Shown here in pieces: positions 24,957 through 36,718 of a stretch of DNA of 64,000 nt. This DNA is from Drosophila pseudoobscura (lineage: Eukaryota > Arthropoda > Insecta > Diptera > Drosophilidae): the NCBI RefSeq assembly GCF_009870125.1, contig NC_046683.1, positions 50,545,869 to 50,609,868 of the forward strand, written 5' to 3'. Numbering within the stretch: the first letter of the stretch is position 1; each line of letters opens with the position of its first letter. The notes under the pieces are model-generated. The model had not been told where the DNA came from. It was given only the letters and a program-made list of their open reading frames with translations, and did no database searches. The translations under genes were made by a program, and so were the position numbers.

Positions 24957-25190
24957 TGTTCTGCCGGTGCGTGTGTGCGTGAGCTTGAAATAAACTTGGC
25001 TAACCGAAAAAAACGAAATGAAATGTAAAGAAAAGAAATGATTGTAGCGCCCAAAAAAACAAAAAACAAAAAATGTGAGAGAGCCACCAGAAAGAGCCAT
25101 CAAAAGCGGGCACAACGCGGGCTCTGACACTGGCCGTGGCACTGACTGTGACTCTGGATGGATGATGAGTTGGCCAAGACACCATTAAGC

Positions 25191-25215
25191 CGGGCCGGGC
25201 CGGGCCGGGCCGGGG
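25191..25215 (+). repeat. (CGGGC)5 pentanucleotide array
   Basis: Five perfect copies, very GC-rich compared with the flanks. Confidence 0.85.
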
Positions 25216-27786
25216 GACAGCTGTGTGCGCGTCGATGCCGGCTTTTGGGCCCCTGCGTAGGCCCCGGCGTATCCGTGTGTGTCTGTGCCTGTGTTTGGGT
25301 GTTAAATAACACAGGGGCAGAGGCCCCAAAAAATATATATTTGTGTTTTTGGCCGGGCCTAAAACGCACTTGTTGTTGACTGTCTTCTGCTTTCGGCCTA
25401 AACGACTCTATATTTATTTAAAAATTATGCTTACCATTTTATTTCACCCTCCCTATCCATTTACTTTCCATTATGGTCGAAGTTTTTTGGGGGAGAGATG
25501 CGATATACTAGAACTTGTTATGGATTTGGGGAATTTCGAGACGCAAAAACACTTTTATTTATTCTGAAAGTTCTTTCCTTTCGTGATTAGAGCGGATGAT
25601 ATAATGAATGGCATAATCATGCTGAAATGTCAGTTCTATTTGGAGATCCCTGAAACTGTGGAAGATTTCCAGTTTGTTCCTTCCTTAGACAGCCCCTGAA
25701 TGATGAGATAATAGATACTTACAAAAACTACTTTTATTGATTCTTTCCTCTTGAAAGTTCTTTCCATCTTTGGATACTTTTTTCCAAATTAATGATGATA
25801 TAATATATTCTTGCAAAACAAAAAAACACTTTTATTTAAACTTTCAAGTTCTCTCCTTTCTTGGACAGAGCTCAAAATTAATGATGATATATTAAATATT
25901 AAAATTATGCTCATGCTCATGCTCATGCTGATGCTCGTGTGGTATTTAAGAATTTATTGACCCCATCGCTCACAGTTTTTGCTTTCAGCCGCAAGAACCA
26001 ACGAAAAAAAAAAACAAAAAAAAATTGGGTTCTAATGACCGAAAACAAAAAGTTCTAATCCCAGTTGCTACAAAGTTTCTTTGGGGTTTTGTTTTTGTAA
26101 GAGAACTTTGTTGAATGCTTCAATTGTTATATATAGAGAATGATGGTAGTGCCAAACGGAGTGTGGCCAAAGCTAATGAGCGTCTGCCTGTCTGTCCATC
26201 CGTCTGGCCGTCTGTAGGCCTTTTTTTCACCCCAAAACGGATGCGGATTTGTCTCTTAATTCGCATGGAGGCCTCTCCACTCTCCACTCTACCTGTATCT
26301 TTTGTCTTAAAGCCTTATGGCTCTGTGGCCACCCTTTGTCTTTCCCTCTCAAGCGTAAAGTTCAAGGTTGATTCGGCGTCGTGTCTTATTATTGATCGCA
26401 CCCCCCTCACCCCTCACCCGTCACCCCTCACCAGCGTCCATGTTAATTACATTTTAGTTATGTAAATGCTCGTTTTTCAATTAGTTTTCGTTAATGTCTT
26501 TTGTGCGCCGCGTATTATCATGATTTGGCATTTATTATCCATCCAATAGATTGTTTCTATTTCTATTTCCATTTTTATTTGTATTTGTTTGTTCCTTTTG
26601 CAGGTTTTATGACTATTGGGGATTGTGAAGAAGTTTGGATCGTTGGGTAAGTGCTTTACACATTATTTATAGCGCAATTTTATTGATTTCGATTAGATCA
26701 TGAATCGGCAGTGAGTCACTGCATGACTAGCATATCCCGTTTATTTTGGAGATTTGTTTGAAGTTAAGCTTTTGCTTTTGCTTTTACTTTTACTAGAGAC
26801 ATACATAGTATGTACTTCGTGCATGAACTTTGGTGTTGGGTTAACGACTGAGATCATTTTTTGAGTCGGCAGAGAATTCGGATATAAAACAATCATACAA
26901 AATGAACCGATCAGTAGCAGATGCTATAATCTGCTACACAGAAAAAATAATTCTTAATGATTCAACTTCAAAACGAAATGCCTTGTGGCTGGCATAGGCT
27001 TTCATGATTTGTGGCAGTAAATAAAAGGAACAAAAAGTCATCATAAAAGCACCTTGTAAATCTCTCGTTGTCGCCTTGTCACTTCCCCTTTTTAAGCGGC
27101 CAATTGTTCGGATGCAATTATATAGCCAGCCTAATGAAATTTGATATGCCAAAAAAAAAACAAACCAATTACATGCAACAGCCGCTGCCATCGACCACTG
27201 ACCACCGCTGACTTCTGGCGAAGAGAGTGAAAGAGTGAGCGGGAGAGAGAGAGAGCGGACAGCGGACAGGAGAGTGCTTTGGAAACGGGTTAAGAGAATC
27301 GAGAACAAGTGGCCGATCGGTGTGCGGGTCGGTCGGTTGCGCTTGGCTTGCGCAGAATTCTAAACTTGTTAGAAGAGTCCGACCGTCCGAGACCCCAGGC
27401 TCTGCTCTGGCCGTGCTCTGCTCTGCTCTGGCGCTGCCTTGTTGTAATTTTACGCTCCCATGCTCAATTTACTGCTACCCCCCATCCGCCCTCCCCCATC
27501 CCCCGTTCCCCCATTCCCTTGTGTGTGTGTTAGAGACGTTTAGAACTATTTTGTGCGAAAAAGAAAAAGAGCAGCAAGCGGCAGTGCTGTGGCTGTGGCT
27601 GTAACTGTGGCTGTGCCTGTGGCTGTGGCTGTAGTGGTGCTGCTGCTTCTGCTGCTGCTGCTGCTGCTGGTTCCAATGCCAAAGAGATACCTGCGCGCGC
27701 GCGCTCACCTTGAATGAAAGTTCTGGCCTGTTGCGCGCTCACACACAAAGAAAGAGAGGAGATAGAGAGACAGGCAGACAGAGAGA

Positions 27787-27834
27787 GCCGTGCCGTGCCG
27801 TGCCTTTCCGTGCCGTGCCGTGCCGAGCCGAGCC
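27787..27834 (+). repeat. (GTGCC)n pentanucleotide array
   Basis: Imperfect GCCGT/GAGCC pentamers, about 400 bases upstream of the 28198 start site. Confidence 0.8.
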
Positions 27835-28195
27835 AGTCAAAGAGAGATCTCTTCTCTCGGGCAATTGTATGGGTGATCAAGAACCTGAGACACCTGAGCG
27901 GCTGCTGTTACCTCTCTGTGTCTCTGTCTCTCTCTATCTCTCTCTACCTCTGCCTCTGCCACTGCCTCCATGTGTGCGTGTTTCTGTTTGAGAAGAGAAA
28001 GAAGAAAGAGAGTGTATTTGTATGCGGTGAATGGGTGTGTGCGTGTATCGTGTAATGAAATGTCTGAAAAGTCTATCTGTCTGCTCGACCGCTGTCGCTG
28101 CTGCTGCCTCAGTCGCTGCCACTGCCACTGCCACTGCCACTCAGAAGCCTCTAACGACATCGACATTGAAGTCGCACCGCGACTCATCCGTAGTT

Positions 28196-28230
28196 TCAGT
28201 TTCCCGTAAGCAACAAAACGATCGAGACAT
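28196..28230 (+). promoter_or_regulatory. Inr + DPE core promoter, probable Blimp-1 start site
   Basis: TTTCAGTTTC contains a consensus initiator (TCAGTT) with A+1 at 28198. At exactly +28 to +33 (28225-28230) lies AGACAT, a full match to the DPE consensus RGWYVT. No TATA box is present at -31. Inr/DPE pairing with exact spacing is the classic TATA-less arrangement of regulated fly genes. The leader that follows ends in a strong donor, and Blimp-1 is the next gene on this strand. Confidence 0.6.
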
Positions 28231-28715
28231 GGTTTCGTAAGACCCGCACGCTTTATTTTTTTTTTAAAGACAGAAGATACAATTTCAATAACGTTCTAAA
28301 ATTGTCGAAAGATACTTATTTTTACAAGTGAAACAAAGTGAAACCCTGAACAAATTCTCCCCGGTGCAATCAAAGGGAAGAAGAAAGAGTTAAGAACAAG
28401 TGACATCCAAACATAAGACTGCCCCAAAAAAAAATATCCATCTACATAAATCTTTAAGTTAGTTCAATTCCCACCCACAAACAAAACATCCAAACAATGT
28501 TTATCGGTATCATGAGGATTACAAAGCGTCGATCATAATTGACACTTGAACCGCTTTTTGGATTGGATTGGATTTATTGCGTAATGGATTTAAATTTAGC
28601 CGCCACACCAACAGCATCCACAACAACAGCAACAGACACCCTATCCACAAGCAGCTTCAGCCTCAGCTTCAGCTCCAGCATCACGGAACGGATATGCAAT
28701 TAAACAATGAAAATG
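28198..28715 (+). other. Blimp-1: Probable Blimp-1 5' leader exon
   Basis: A 518-base A-rich leader runs from the Inr to a strong donor (AAAATG then GTGAGT at 28716). The matching acceptor would be at 42981-42982, giving a 14.3 kb first intron. Several short upstream frames occur: ATG 28229 (3 codons), ATG 28497 (13 codons) and ATG 28584 (39 codons, stop at 28701). Further ATGs at 28694, 28706 and 28712 run into the junction and stop soon after the acceptor. None continues into the Blimp-1 frame, so the exon is untranslated in the main product. The link to Blimp-1 is inferred from position, strand and splice signals. Confidence 0.5.
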
Positions 28716-30120
28716 GTGAGTACTACTACTTAGACTTCGACATCTAATTGATTTATTGCCAATGTTTTGCTTTGTTTTTTGCCACACTTTTCCATATCCA
28801 TAAGTTATATTCCCAGCTATATGGTTGACAAGGTAACGATGGCTGAGCGAGAGGTTTTTACGGGTCTATTTTATGGAACATAGATACTATAGATGGTGGG
28901 TTGTCCCCTTGATCCAAGAAACGAAGGGAATAACTTTATGAAACATCTTCCGAAAGTTCTGCAAAGCCAAGCACATTTATGGTCTAATCAATGTTTAGGT
29001 TCTGTTCTTACAGATTCCATAAAAAGATGGCTTTTAATGACTAGATTGTATCGGATAAAGTTTGAACCAAAAGATAGCTAAAGATAGAAAGACCAAGAGG
29101 CTTCCCGAAAGTTCTGCAGAGAAAAGCTTTCTTATGGGATAACTGGCCAGGGCTTGGGGAAAAACTTAAGTACTTTTCTCTTCTCTTTGAGGTATTTGTG
29201 GGTGGGTATAGCCTATGCATAGCCTATAGAAATGACATAAGAAGTGAGTGCATCTTCAGGAATATGTGTCTATAATTTATGCATTTCCAAAGTTCCTTTC
29301 CTATAGAAATTGATTGGGATATCATCTTTAATATCTTTTACCTAATATATTCGCAAAGATGATTCTTAGGTAATTTCTAATTTCCAGTTAGAACTTTTTA
29401 CACACAAAAAACTTCTCCTATAATTTATGCTTAGATAATTTTTCTTTATTCATCATTTTTTATTGACATCTTAATCACTTCATTTACTGTTGAGCTGTAT
29501 TCCTGATTTTCTACTGCAACCCCTGGGACCCTCTGCCCCTGGGAGAACCATCTCTCTTAGAACAATCATAATTTATGACTTGTGTTTAATTTTAACCATG
29601 ATGTTCGTCAAAGAAAGTCTTCGGTTACTGCGATTTATGTTAATCAGAAAATTTCGATAGAAATGTTATATAATAATCCGCCACACCGCATTGGGGGGCG
29701 CAAACACGTTTCCAAACAAAAAGCCCCAAAAAAACAAGGCGAAGGCTAAGGCGACGCCGAAGCCGATGCCGATGCCGAAGAATAGTGATTAATTACAGAC
29801 AGGCTAGAAAAATGGCATAAGCAGCAGACGGCTGGTGGGTTCTTGGGTCCGTCGACGAAGAGAATGCTCGAAATGGGATGATGATGGGAACTGGCATTTC
29901 ATTAGAAAACTTTTATACAGACACAAACGTATATCCAGCCCCCTCCTGTCTTTCCATACGAGAATATATAAGGTTTTTTAATAATCACATCAGCAAAAAC
30001 AAAAATAATTAGACAAAACCTGTTTGGGCTTAAACAAACAACAACAAATGGGGGGGTAAAGAGTGAAGAGGAGCTACACAACGAGACATATATGAGTAGG
30101 TGAGAGAGACAGAGAAAGAG

Positions 30121-30127
<7 letters not shown>

Positions 30128-30158
<31 letters not shown>
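30128..30158 (+). repeat. (TA)n microsatellite
   Basis: An uninterrupted TA dinucleotide run. Confidence 0.9.
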
Positions 30159-30161
<3 letters not shown>

Positions 30162-30884
30162 TGAGTAGAGCAAAAGGGAGAGAGAGAGAGAGAGGTTTAT
30201 ATAGGAGAGACAGAGAGATAATTGGCGACGTAAGGCAGAAAAACCTTGACTTTGACTTTAAATGACTCTCGACAGCCGACGATCGGCACGCTAACACGCT
30301 CCAACAGAAGCAACAGCAATAGCAACAACAACAACAATAACAATAACAAATAAAAGCTATAAAATATTGTATAAACAAATAAATTGCAAATGAAATCGAA
30401 ACGAAACGAGATGAATGAACAGATCCCCCACCCCAAAAACCATTAACCCCCTCATTTCGTTTAGAATTTGTAATTCAAAGATACTTTCAATATCAAGGTC
30501 ATTAGCTGCTGCTGCGGCTGCGGCTGCGGCTTCTGTTGTTGCAGCTGTTGAGGGGCCCACCACCTGCTCGGGGGCCGAGTAGCCGAGTAGCCGAGCCGTC
30601 AATCTGTTGAATCCGATTCCGAATGGCGAATACCAAATGAGTTATATATCGACGGCTATGAGCTATCTTCTATAGCTCTCGGTTCAGATGGATTTTTGCA
30701 ATTTAAATGAGCTTTTGAGACGGTTGTTGGGGCGTAAGCTCTAACATTCTATGAGCTATGACACGCGTGGGGCGTCGGGCATGGGGCGTGGGGCGTGGGG
30801 CGGTCGGCTGTCTATTCCTCATCTTTCTTCCGCTGTAATTCTTTTTGTTGTTCCTCTTTTTTATTATTTGGCACGCATGCCGAG

Positions 30885-30897
30885 AGTTCATTGACTG
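30885..30897. promoter_or_regulatory. IR-1 element AGTTCATTGACTG
   Basis: Matches the EcR/Usp consensus at 11 of 13 positions; the left half-site is complete and the right is degenerate. Confidence 0.28.
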
Positions 30898-30960
30898 CCA
30901 CATTCTCTATTCCCCATCACCTCCGTGCTCTTCCCACACACACACAAACACACACACACA

Positions 30961-30988
30961 AAACAAAAGACTTAGGCAACAAACTTGC
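30961..30988 (+). repeat. Dispersed motif copy 2
   Basis: AAACAAAAGACTTAGGCAAC followed by AAACTTGC. It is 27 of 28 identical to 10404-10431, about 20 kb away. Confidence 0.6.
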
Positions 30989-33900
30989 CTTCCTTTGGGT
31001 TTTCGTTTTCATTTCAGAGAAGGAGTTATTTCTGCCAGGGAGAGCGAGAGAGAGAGAGAGAGAGACAGAGGCCAAGGACCTAGGCTAAGAATTAGAGAAT
31101 CCCCCTTTGGAGGTGCAGCTCCAACAAAAAGTGAATCTGCCGCTGCTGCTGCCGCAACGCCAGCGAAAGAGACATCCATCCCGTGGCAGCAAAAGCGCCA
31201 AAGACCAACGAACAGGAGAGAGGGAAACCAGTTCAGTTTCCACATATTCTGTTCTGTGGGCATCATCCTTGGGCAAGGGGCTGGGTTTGGGGCAGGTTGA
31301 AGTTGCAACAACACAGGCCCCCCCTTCCTCCACCTCCACCTCTCTCTCTATCTCTCTCTCTTTCCCTCTCACTCACTCTCTATGGGGGTACAGGCATCGC
31401 GAATCGGGAATCATTTGCCGTGAAAAGGGCGTTCAACTGGCAAATGCTCATGGATGGGCACATGGCGTGCCTCCAGCTCCATCTACAGCTCCAGCTCCAG
31501 CTCCAGAGGTTCTTGCTCTCAACGTGTTCTGCTTCCCCCTCCCACTCTTCTGCTGTTGCAGTGTGTTCTTCTTGTGGTTCTGCTGCAGTCACTGCAGTCT
31601 TCTTCCTCCTCAAAGACCCCCGATGAAAAGGGAATCAAATCACTCTTACTCTTGGCCAGCTCAGGGTTATTGACATTGGTCTTACCTTGGGCCCCATCCC
31701 CGGTTCCAGCTCTGCCTTGCCTTTTGCTTTCTGCCTGTTGCCTGCAATTAGAATTGTTGCTGCTGCTTGCCACTTGCTTCCACTGCTGCTGCTGCTGCTG
31801 CCACGCACAGGCACAAGACCTGCCAAGTCATCCGAGCAGCCAGCAGCAGCCGCCAGCCGCCAGCCTCCCAAGAAACCAGCTTAAGAGAGCGTGCAAGAGA
31901 GAGATCGCTGTCTCTCAAAAGAGTGCGCGCCAACACGCCAACGCACGCACAGGTGGCAAGCAGCAAAGAGAGCGCACGAAACCAGGAAGAAAGTGTGGCC
32001 AGTCCAAAAGAATGAAAGAAGTAGAAGCACCAGCAGCAGCAGCAGCAGCAGCAGCGACGGCACAGACGCAGATGAAAAGAAAACAAGTTCAATGACCGAC
32101 CTACTCAAGCGCGTTATAACCAAAGCATACACACACTCACACACACATACATACTCGTACACCTGAGAAGAGAGTGAGAGAGGGAGACAGTCGGCGAGCG
32201 AGAGAGAGCGAGCTAGCGCAACATGCAAGACACGAACGAACACGAAGAGCACAAGCGCATGCGCCCGAGCTCGAATTCGAGTTCGAGTGCGAGTTCGAGT
32301 TGGAAGCCGAAGTCAAAGCCGCGTTTTGAAGAGTCCGTCCCCTTGACGTTGAACTTTGTTGCTGTTGCTGTTGCTGTTGTTGTTGCTGCAGGCGACAGGT
32401 TCTGTGTCATCGTTGTTGTTGCTGTTGCTGGCTTCACACTATCGTATTTAGCTGTAAATTCTTACATTTTTGTTGTTTTTCTGTGCATTGACTGTGACAT
32501 TGCGGAGCCGATAAAAGACCGTCGGCCCGATCATTGATGCCCATTGAATATGGTGTTTGGAGAGGGGGAGTTACCTCTCTCTCCCTCTCTCTCTCTCCGT
32601 GTCCCCCTCTCTTTTGATTGTTGGATATCAAATTATGCTCATTTACGCGCCTTGCATACGTAATACGTGCTCCACCCAGCTCCATCCGAGAGGTTATGGG
32701 CCCCCAGTCGTAATTTGACTATGACAAAATGGCTTTTTATTAACTAACGGTACATTCTCGGGCTGTACTTTTGCTATTACTTTTTGGTTTTACAGTTCTT
32801 TTTGTGTGTGCTTTGTCGCTGGCCATTAAAAACGTGCCTGGAAAACTCAACTAATTTGCTCCCCCGGTCGTCGGTTCGGCTAGTTCTAAGCAAAGATTTT
32901 AACTCCGAAGAGGTTCTTAAGACTTGGCTTTGGCATACTCCTAATGTCCATGGCCCAGACATTTCCGGCTTTTGCTCTAGTTCATTGTCAATGGTCAATT
33001 TGTGAGCGAGAATGCAAGATATCCCTTGGCTCAATGGGAGAGAGTCAGGGAGCATGCGTTATGGGAGAGAGTGCAAGTGCATGGGAGAGCTTTTCGTTAG
33101 TCTGCAATGCACTGAAAGAAATTACTTCAAAATTTCCACAACAAATAATAAGGATCTCAAAGGGTATATCTACTGGATTAGGGTATATTTACTTGTAAAA
33201 GAAAATTAGTTAGAGACACAACTCCTTTTTATGACCTATCCCAATATTTTATGCTACTTTCAAGAGCTTCTCTACTCCCGCCCCGGTGTGCCTGAACATG
33301 CACAAAGCCAACCCTGCAAGGCTGCACTTGCACCCGAATCGAATCGAACCAAAGCTTCGGCACGAGCACGAAAGCAGCACGAAGCCGAGTGCCGCCCTTG
33401 CTGGGGCTGCTGCTGCTGCTGCTGTCACCCTTCGGTTGTTGCTATTGTTTTCGAATGCGCGAGTTCAGGCCGTGCCAAGTGCAAGTGCCAATACCTCGAC
33501 CCGTTTCCACACACACCGCCCCCCCTCTTGCCCACTGCTTACTGTCTCTGCACTCTGCAGGCGTCGCAGTCTCTGCTTGCGTTGACTGCAGCAGCGACTG
33601 GCGGCTGCTGCTGCCGCTGCTGCTACTGCTGTTGCCTCGACCATCGCACGGAGCTCGATTCAGTCCTGACTCGGGATGTTAACGCGTTGGGCAGGTCATG
33701 TCTGGCACAGCCGTGGCGCAGTTCCGTGGACCAAACGACTAAAACAACAACAACAACAACACCCACTGTGCATATAGAAGTAGAAGTAGCAGGAAAATTC
33801 ATACCACAAAATGTGTTCAGCAACAAGAAAATAAGAAGAATAAGGAAATGTTTTTTTACAGTAGGAGGAGAGTGCTTAAGTGTAGTTAAGAGAATAGGCG

Positions 33901-35106
33901 CTCCTAGATAAGCTCCAGCACATGTATCCATATAGTTCAGGGCCGCAGTGCCGCAGTGCGATGCCACCAATGCAGTTCTGTGCAATGTGTTCATACGTCC
34001 ATTGGCGTAGACCTCTATACTTTAACCGCATCTATTTTCGGGATAACTTTGCGATCGTCAGTTTCTTCAAGTCGCGCTTAAAATGCAGCAGCCCCATGGG
34101 AGCCAACACCTAAGACTGAGACACCAAAAACCACACTGAGACTGAGAGAAGGAAAAGGAAAAGGCAACGGCAACGGAAATACGATTACGAGTATTCTCTG
34201 CACTGTGATTGTGCAATAAACAAAGGAAATAACAGAAAAGAAACGAAAAGAAAAGGTAAAGTGCATTAGAAATCCTTTTGCATAAAATCTACTTTTGCTT
34301 TTGACCAATGGCTCGAACCCGAATCGGACCCAGCCCGACACCGAGACCATGTCCTAGGCCACCACGAACCCAACGGACGAGTCCTGCTGCTGCCGCTGCC
34401 GCTGCTGCTGCGGCAACATTGTGAAAGTTTGCAACGTCGCTGCCGACGCAGTTCAACAACCTTCTCGCCAAACACACACACACACACACACACACATTCG
34501 AGAGTTCAGTAATGCACTCCACCCTTGGAACAGTACCCCCGCCTGTTGGCACCCCTTCCCGAAAAACGTTGTCCTGGGCCCCAGACACAAACAGCAGCCC
34601 GTCGTCTCGCTCGCTCGCATGGCCTTGTCTGGCGCTTTTGGGCTTTTGCTGAATGCTGAATGGGTGGAAAAAATTAAAAGTGAAACTTGCGCTGCGCCTG
34701 GGCAGACGACAGCGATGACGTCGGCGCACAAGAGTCTCGACTGCAGTCGACCGCCGGGTCCTTGCCCTCGGTGGCAGCGCAGCCGTTGCGAGTTTTCCGA
34801 CGTTGCTGCTCCGGCTGCTGCTGCTGCTGCTGCTGCTGCCACTGCCACTCTGCACACTGTCAAGACCAAGGAACCCAGAGCCCAACCCGAAGCTGGGCAG
34901 GACCTTCGCTTTGCGTCTGTCTGCTGCCTGCTGCCTGGTGCTGGCGCTGTCGCTGCTGCTGCTGTAGCTGCATGTGGCAGCGGCAGAGCTTTTGCTGTCG
35001 TTGTCCTGTGTGTGTTTCGCTTTCCGTATTGGGTGTGTATACGCCCGGATTTCCCCTGTTGTTGTTGCAAGGAAAAGCCGACGACCGTACGTGCCCGGCA
35101 GAGTGG

Positions 35107-35119
35107 AGTTCATTGAACG
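35107..35119. promoter_or_regulatory. EcRE-like IR-1 element, nearly perfect palindrome
   Basis: AGTTCATTGAACG matches RGKTCANTGAMCY at 12 of 13 positions. GTTCA and TGAAC form a perfect inverted repeat with a one-base spacer, like the hsp27 EcRE. It lies in the inferred first intron of Blimp-1, an ecdysone-induced gene. Confidence 0.42.
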
Positions 35120-35190
35120 CCAGTGCCAGCAGCAGTTATCGCCAGTGCGATTTATGTATGAAAAGCGAAAAGGATAATGAGCTGAAAGGA

Positions 35191-35219
35191 GCAGAGCAGA
35201 GCAGAGCAGAGCAGAGCAG
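35191..35219 (+). repeat. (GCAGA)n pentanucleotide array
   Basis: About six copies. Confidence 0.85.
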
Positions 35220-36682
35220 GAGCAGCAGCAGTGCCAGTGCCAGTGGCAGGGCCCTGCCCCAACATAGGAGGTAACAGCAGCAGAGCCACAGCCAGGGCTC
35301 CCATCGATGGCGTCGTCTGGCGTCTGAAAAATGCCTGAAAAGGGTCGTTCGCCTTTTCTGTTGTCTGGCCCTTATTTTTTCTCTCTTTCACTCCCCTTCT
35401 CTTTCCATCTCTCGCTCGGAAAGTTCTTTCTCTTTTTCTTTTTTTTTGCAACTTTGACTTTTTTTGTTGTCATGGTCTGGCAGGCAATCTGTATGCCCCT
35501 GCAACTCATACGCCCCCAACTCCTACTCCTACTTCTACTCCTACTCCACCCGAGCAGACACGGTCTGGTCCTTTGTCGAATTTATGCGCATTTTCAATCG
35601 CTTTGTCGTAGGTCGTGTTTGTTGTTGCCGTTGCGTTGTCGTTGTCGTTGTCGCTGTCGTCGTCAAGGTAATGTGTCGCCCACAGGATTATACCTTTAAG
35701 CCGCTTGCAACGCCAGACATTTGGTGGCTGGCGATCTGATCTCCTATAGGTATCTATCTTTCGTTTCTTTATGGTTTTTAATTGCTCTTCCTGCCTTTTT
35801 GGCTGGAGTTTCGCTGGGGCTTCGGTTAGGAATATCCTGCCGCAGGATAAATGCATTATTCTTTTACGCCCATTTGTTGCCATGACATCATCATCGCGGA
35901 GGAACATTTTTCCTTTTCTCCATTTCTTCATTTCTCCATTTTTCATTTCTGGCTGCATTTGAATTTGCATTGCCTCAGCGTACTCCGCTACTGGCACTGC
36001 CTTCGTCTGCCGCTGCCCCTGCCCCTGCCCCCCGTCGCTGTCGGCGTCGACTGCGACTGAGTCTGGGTAAAAAGCATTTGACCTTTGGGTTCGTTAACCC
36101 TGACGAGGCAGATGATGCAATCTATGGCAGAATCTCCCAACGGGTTGAACTCTGGCCTTTCTCCCAATGGTGGAGGCGCTTGAGCTTAATTTGTTGTTTC
36201 TATTAAATTTTCGATCTAGTTGGGGAGTTTTCTGAATAAAACCTAAGGTGAACGTGCCTAGGAAGGATCCCCTAGAGGCCTCCCAGGAGTACAAAGAGTA
36301 GATTAGATTGTAGACTATCGATACAGACACAGATATCGATATAGAGGTACCCCCAAAGCAGGCAATCTTTTTCTTATACAATCCCCACCCTTCAGGTTCC
36401 ATTCGCGATTATACATCTATATCAATTTTTAATCATTTTCAATTAAACAGCAAAGCAAACAAACAAAATTTTACAATCAACCAAACAAAAACAGAAAAAA
36501 CAAACTAAAACCATTAAAAAAAAAAACACACTAATTATAGCAGCAAAAAAAACAAGAACAAACGTAAAATAAACAAAGAATGCAAATGGAAAACTTTCAC
36601 TGCGCAATAAGACAGCAGAACTGATAACGAAGCAAAGTTTAAAGTAAATGCGAAATAAAAGTGCATTGATAAGAATGCAGAG

Positions 36683-36685
<3 letters not shown>

Positions 36686-36712
<27 letters not shown>
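36686..36712 (+). repeat. (GA)13 microsatellite
   Basis: A perfect GA run, a potential GAF/CLAMP binding tract. Confidence 0.9.

Positions 36713-36718
<6 letters not shown>

Larger units (their letters stand above)
24441..28197. other. Noncoding stretch upstream of the 28198 promoter
   Basis: No gene. It holds dispersed motif copy 4 (24467-24491), an EcRE-like site (24944-24956), a CGGGC array (25191-25215), AT-rich DNA (25400-26150), CTCACCC units (26400-26432), a GTGCC array (27787-27834) and dense GA/CT tracts at 27740-27790 and 27910-27960. The GA-rich DNA directly upstream of the promoter could supply GAGA-factor sites. Confidence 0.55.
28716..34400 (+). other. Blimp-1 first intron, proximal part (inferred)
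   Basis: No nested gene seen. It contains AT-rich DNA (28740-29680), a TA run (30128-30158), GA repeats (30178-30194, 31044-31064) and dispersed motif copy 2 (30961-30988). An IR-1 half-palindrome lies at 30885-30897. CAG/CTG tracts occur at 31780-31800 and 32030-32060, and CGAGTT repeats at 32270-32300. Confidence 0.5.
34400..35300 (+). other. GC-rich block in the inferred Blimp-1 intron
   Basis: CTG/CAG-rich DNA, open in several overlapping frames on both strands (Ala, Ser, Cys or Gln runs). Because all frames are open together, the cause is trinucleotide composition and not coding. It ends in a GCAGA array and includes the best EcRE-like site in the window. Confidence 0.6.

Noticed and set aside
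13118..26295. Zelda CAGGTAG heptamers at 13118, 16765 (minus) and 26289 (minus)
   Set aside because: About eight such heptamers are expected by chance in 64 kb on two strands, so three is no enrichment.
31454..32095. 213-codon Ser/Leu-rich plus-strand frame
   Set aside because: Caused by CTG and CTC tracts, with competing frames on both strands.
34289..35274. Overlapping 195-274 codon frames on both strands
   Set aside because: All frames are open together because the DNA is CTG/CAG-rich. The translations are Ala, Ser, Gln or Cys runs, so composition and not selection keeps them open.
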